Of a stretch of 64,000 bases of DNA, positions 61,982-64,000 are shown in pieces (within the stretch, counting starts at the first letter, position 1; the number at the start of each line of letters is the position of its first letter). Location of the stretch: the NCBI GenBank assembly GCA_025454915.1, contig JALONN010000008.1, forward strand, positions 1 through 64,000, read 5' to 3'. Source of the stretch: Raineya sp. (GTDB lineage Bacteria; Bacteroidota; Bacteroidia; Cytophagales; Thermonemataceae). Under the pieces are notes generated by a model. That model worked only from the letters and a program-made list of their open reading frames with translations. It was not told where the DNA came from and searched no databases. The translations under genes were made by a program, and so were the position numbers.

Positions 61982-62441
61982 CTTCAAGAATTTGAGAAAC
62001 TTCTGTTTTTACATGCTCTCCAAACAAGTCGGCTTCAAGCATATTTGCCATAGCCTCAAAATATTCGACAACATCTGTACGAATATTCTTATTGAGCCAT
62101 CTGAAGCCGTTGGGCAGATACTGAAGCACTTTTTTGTCATTCAAATACTCTAAATGATGAATATCTGAAAGACTCAAGCCTGCATCCAAAAGTTTTTGAA
62201 CAAGCAAATCGGCTGGAGCGTTGCTTGTAGGGCAAAACTCTTCTGCCATCTCAGACCATTCGCCTGTTCGGTTGGCTTGTGCGAATCGCATAATTTCCTC
62301 AGAAGTAAGAGGGGTAAGATTTTGCATTAAATTCCCACAATTACATTTCCCCTGATGTCCCCATGCATAAGGAGCTCCATCTTTGAGGCTATCAGCACTT
62401 TTACGAAGTGCATCAATGAGTTGTTGAGTTGCTTTTGCCAT
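61965..62441 (-). CDS. Conserved hypothetical protein with Cys motif
   Basis: 158 residues, soluble. GKCNCGNLMQNLTPLTSEEI near residues 31-50 and a later EEFCPTSNAP (Cys 70) could form a metal site; the rest is helical (LQYLPNGFRWLNKNIRTDVV). Similar proteins without known function occur in Bacteroidota, as far as I can recall. A terminator overlaps its end. Confidence 0.7.
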   Translation of the reverse strand: MAKATQQLIDALRKSADSLKDGAPYAWGHQGKCNCGNLMQNLTPLTSEEIMRFAQANRTGEWSEMAEEFCPTSNAPADLLVQKLLDAGLSLSDIHHLEYLNDKKVLQYLPNGFRWLNKNIRTDVVEYFEAMANMLEADLFGEHVKTEVSQILEEKSLV

Positions 62442-62552
62442 AACTGACTAAAAGTATTTTATATAAGTGGCATACTAAAAAATCTTTGCTGAGTGTATAA
62501 CAAATATACACAATTTTAGTTTTAATTAAAATATAACACCTGTTTAATGAAA

Positions 62553-62585
62553 AAAGTGTTGTAGGTATTTTACTTACAACACTTT
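62553..62585 (-). terminator. Terminator after the acetyl-CoA hydrolase/transferase gene
   Basis: A 15-bp stem with one G-U pair (62553-62567 and 62571-62585, loop TTT), 15 bp downstream of the stop on the minus strand. The minus-strand transcript continues into U-rich sequence. Confidence 0.7.
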
Positions 62586-62600
62586 GTATTTTTAGAATGT

Positions 62601-63884
62601 TTACCAAAACTTCTTGATTCTTTCAAAAGCTTGTTTTTCTAAATCTTCTCTGTGGTCTGGGTGAGCAATATCTATGAGTGCTTTTGCTCTTTGTTTGATG
62701 TTTTTACCAAAAAGATAAGCTACCCCATATTCTGTGACAATATAATGTACGTGGGCTCTTGTAGTAGTTACAGAAGCACCATTTTTAAGCAGGGCAGTAA
62801 TACGTGATAGACCTTTGTTGGTTGTGGAAGGCAGTGCAATAATAGGCTTTCCACCAGGCGATAATGCTGCACCACGAATGAAATCCATTTGCCCACCAAT
62901 ACCAGAGTATTGTCTTAAACCAATGGTATCGGCACAAACCTGCCCTAATAAATCTACTTCTATGGCACTATTGATGGCAACTACTTTAGGGTTTACACGA
63001 ATAACGGAGTCTTCGTTGGTGTAGTTGGTATCCAGCATAGCTACTAACGGGTTGTCATGAATAAAATCATATACTTTTTTAGTACCCATCACAAAACATG
63101 CAACCACTTTTCCGGGGTGTTTTACTTTGTATTTGCCTGTAATAACACCATTTTCAACCAAAGGAACAACACCATCTGAGAACATTTCTGTATGAATTCC
63201 TAAATCTTTATGATTATTCAGGTTAGCCAGTACAGCATTAGGGATGCCTCCAATGCCCATTTGCATAGTTGAGCCATCTTCAATGAGTCCGGCACAGAAT
63301 TGCCCAATCTTCATTTCTACGTCACTAATGGCAAGTGGAGGTATTTCTGGAAGGGCTTCTTCCTGTTCAACAGCATATTTGAACTTACTGATGTGTACAA
63401 AACCATCTCCATGTGTACGGGGCATTTGAGGGTTTATTTGAGCAATACAAACTTTTGCTTTCTTGAGAGCCGAAATGGCAGCATCCACGGATACTCCCAA
63501 AGTACAAAAGCCATGACTATCAGGAGGTGATACATTGAAAATTGCAACATCTGTGGGCAGTACATCATTTAAGAATAGCTCGGGTACTTCACTTAAAAAA
63601 ACAGGAATATAAGAAGCTCTGCCATCATCTACGGCTGGGCGTAGAGAGTCTGAGACGAATAAAGCATTAATTTTGAGATGTTTGTCGTATTTGGGGTCAG
63701 CCAATTCAAATTCCCCGAACGGAGAAAAAGCAAGAACCTCAATATCTGTAAGATTATGATTGAGTACATACTCTCCAAATTTTCTTACCATATAACGGGG
63801 ATTGGCAGCTACTCCATGAAAAAATACCCTTTGACCTGATTTTACAACTGATAGAGCCTCTTCGGCGGAAACATATTGAGCCAT
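62601..63884 (-). CDS. Acetyl-CoA hydrolase/transferase family protein
   Basis: 427 residues, full length. Family blocks are FFHGVAANPRYMV, FSPFGEFELADPKYDKHLKI, NVSPPDSHGFCTLGVSVDAA, TMQMGIGGIPNAVLANL, then the catalytic Glu in GIHTEMFSDGVVPL, and VVAINSAIEVDLLGQV with GGQMDFIRGAALSPGGKPII. It moves CoA between acetate and another acyl group (4-hydroxybutyrate-CoA-transferase-like). The partner acid is not known. No acetyl-CoA pathway partner gene lies within the window. Confidence 0.92.
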   Translation of the reverse strand: MAQYVSAEEALSVVKSGQRVFFHGVAANPRYMVRKFGEYVLNHNLTDIEVLAFSPFGEFELADPKYDKHLKINALFVSDSLRPAVDDGRASYIPVFLSEVPELFLNDVLPTDVAIFNVSPPDSHGFCTLGVSVDAAISALKKAKVCIAQINPQMPRTHGDGFVHISKFKYAVEQEEALPEIPPLAISDVEMKIGQFCAGLIEDGSTMQMGIGGIPNAVLANLNNHKDLGIHTEMFSDGVVPLVENGVITGKYKVKHPGKVVACFVMGTKKVYDFIHDNPLVAMLDTNYTNEDSVIRVNPKVVAINSAIEVDLLGQVCADTIGLRQYSGIGGQMDFIRGAALSPGGKPIIALPSTTNKGLSRITALLKNGASVTTTRAHVHYIVTEYGVAYLFGKNIKQRAKALIDIAHPDHREDLEKQAFERIKKFW

Positions 63885-64000
63885 AGCAATGATAGTTTGT
63901 TTTTGTGTTACTAAATTGTATAAAATAAAGGAAATGACGGCTGATATTAATCAATTTTATCTTGATTTTAATCAGATAAATACATCGATTCAAACACTTA
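63885..64000. other. Upstream region of the CoA-transferase gene
   Basis: 116 bp to the window end, AT-rich. No full promoter consensus or gene was recognised; an open frame here on the minus strand overlaps the CDS in another frame and is a shadow. Confidence 0.4.

Noticed and set aside
63754..63993. 79-codon minus-strand ORF at the right edge
   Set aside because: It overlaps the CoA-transferase start in another frame and reads as a shadow.

Overview
The window looks like a piece of a low-GC, AT-rich Bacteroidota chromosome, most likely Cytophagales or a close relative. The reasons are: several secreted proteins end in type IX secretion (T9SS) C-terminal sorting domains; a PorZ-like T9SS component is present; most starts lack Shine-Dalgarno sequences; and several promoters fit the Bacteroidota -33 TTTG / -7 TAnnTTTG pattern (best example upstream of rimP). 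No rRNA, tRNA, CRISPR array, transposase or prophage gene was recognised. Genus-level placement is not supported by what can be read here.

Layout. 0-2.4 kb: tandem paralogous TPR-membrane-HTH regulators (the first cut by the window edge) and a stand-alone receiver protein. 2.4-6.6 kb: secreted amidase, then DedA and ScpA. 6.7-11.9 kb: MFS transporter, a hypothetical gene, a RanBP2-type zinc-ribbon membrane protein, NhaD antiporter and a secreted serpin. 11.9-19.3 kb, all on the minus strand: signal peptidase I, and hslU - two small membrane proteins - glmM - porZ. 19.4-20.6 kb: LON-domain protein and bacilliredoxin. 20.6-24.2 kb: an accessory island made of a 12-unit 21-bp minisatellite and a lone type IIG/ISP restriction-methylase, with a palindromic repeat family on both sides. 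24.2-29.3 kb: a T9SS-exported endonuclease I, a DUF1501/DUF1800 pair and an unlisted 37-residue lipoprotein. 29.4-31.6 kb: a Crp/Fnr regulator with three small membrane proteins and FNR-type boxes. 31.6-38.1 kb: a TPR histidine kinase and LytTR response regulator, then secreted proteins including a CAP-like/ankyrin fusion. 38.2-42.5 kb: ECF sigma factor with lipoprotein, ABC ATPase with trpS, and a transglutaminase-like protein. 42.6-47.7 kb: rimP-nusA-infB. 47.7-52.3 kb: MCE protein, 2OG-oxygenase, ECF sigma factor, an anti-sigma-like beta-barrel fusion and a DUF4476 protein. 52.4-57.4 kb: small ORFs, PAP2-like protein, proC, O-methyltransferase, beta-barrel protein, murI and polyprenyl synthase. 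57.4-64 kb: hypothetical genes, a large leucine-rich-repeat protein, RidA, a Cys-containing conserved protein and an acetyl-CoA hydrolase/transferase.

Most of the window is housekeeping: peptidoglycan precursors (glmM, murI, prenyl chain), translation and transcription (rimP, nusA, infB, trpS), protein export (lepB, porZ and T9SS cargo) and proteolysis (hslU, LON-domain). The least explained signals are the phased 21-bp minisatellite beside the restriction gene, a two-copy palindrome-ended intergenic element, the FNR-box-controlled heme-like membrane operon, the 2OG-oxygenase/ECF sigma/barrel gene order, a leader hairpin in front of rimP, and several coupled tiny ORFs. No defence or mobile system of a wholly new kind could be established from sequence alone.
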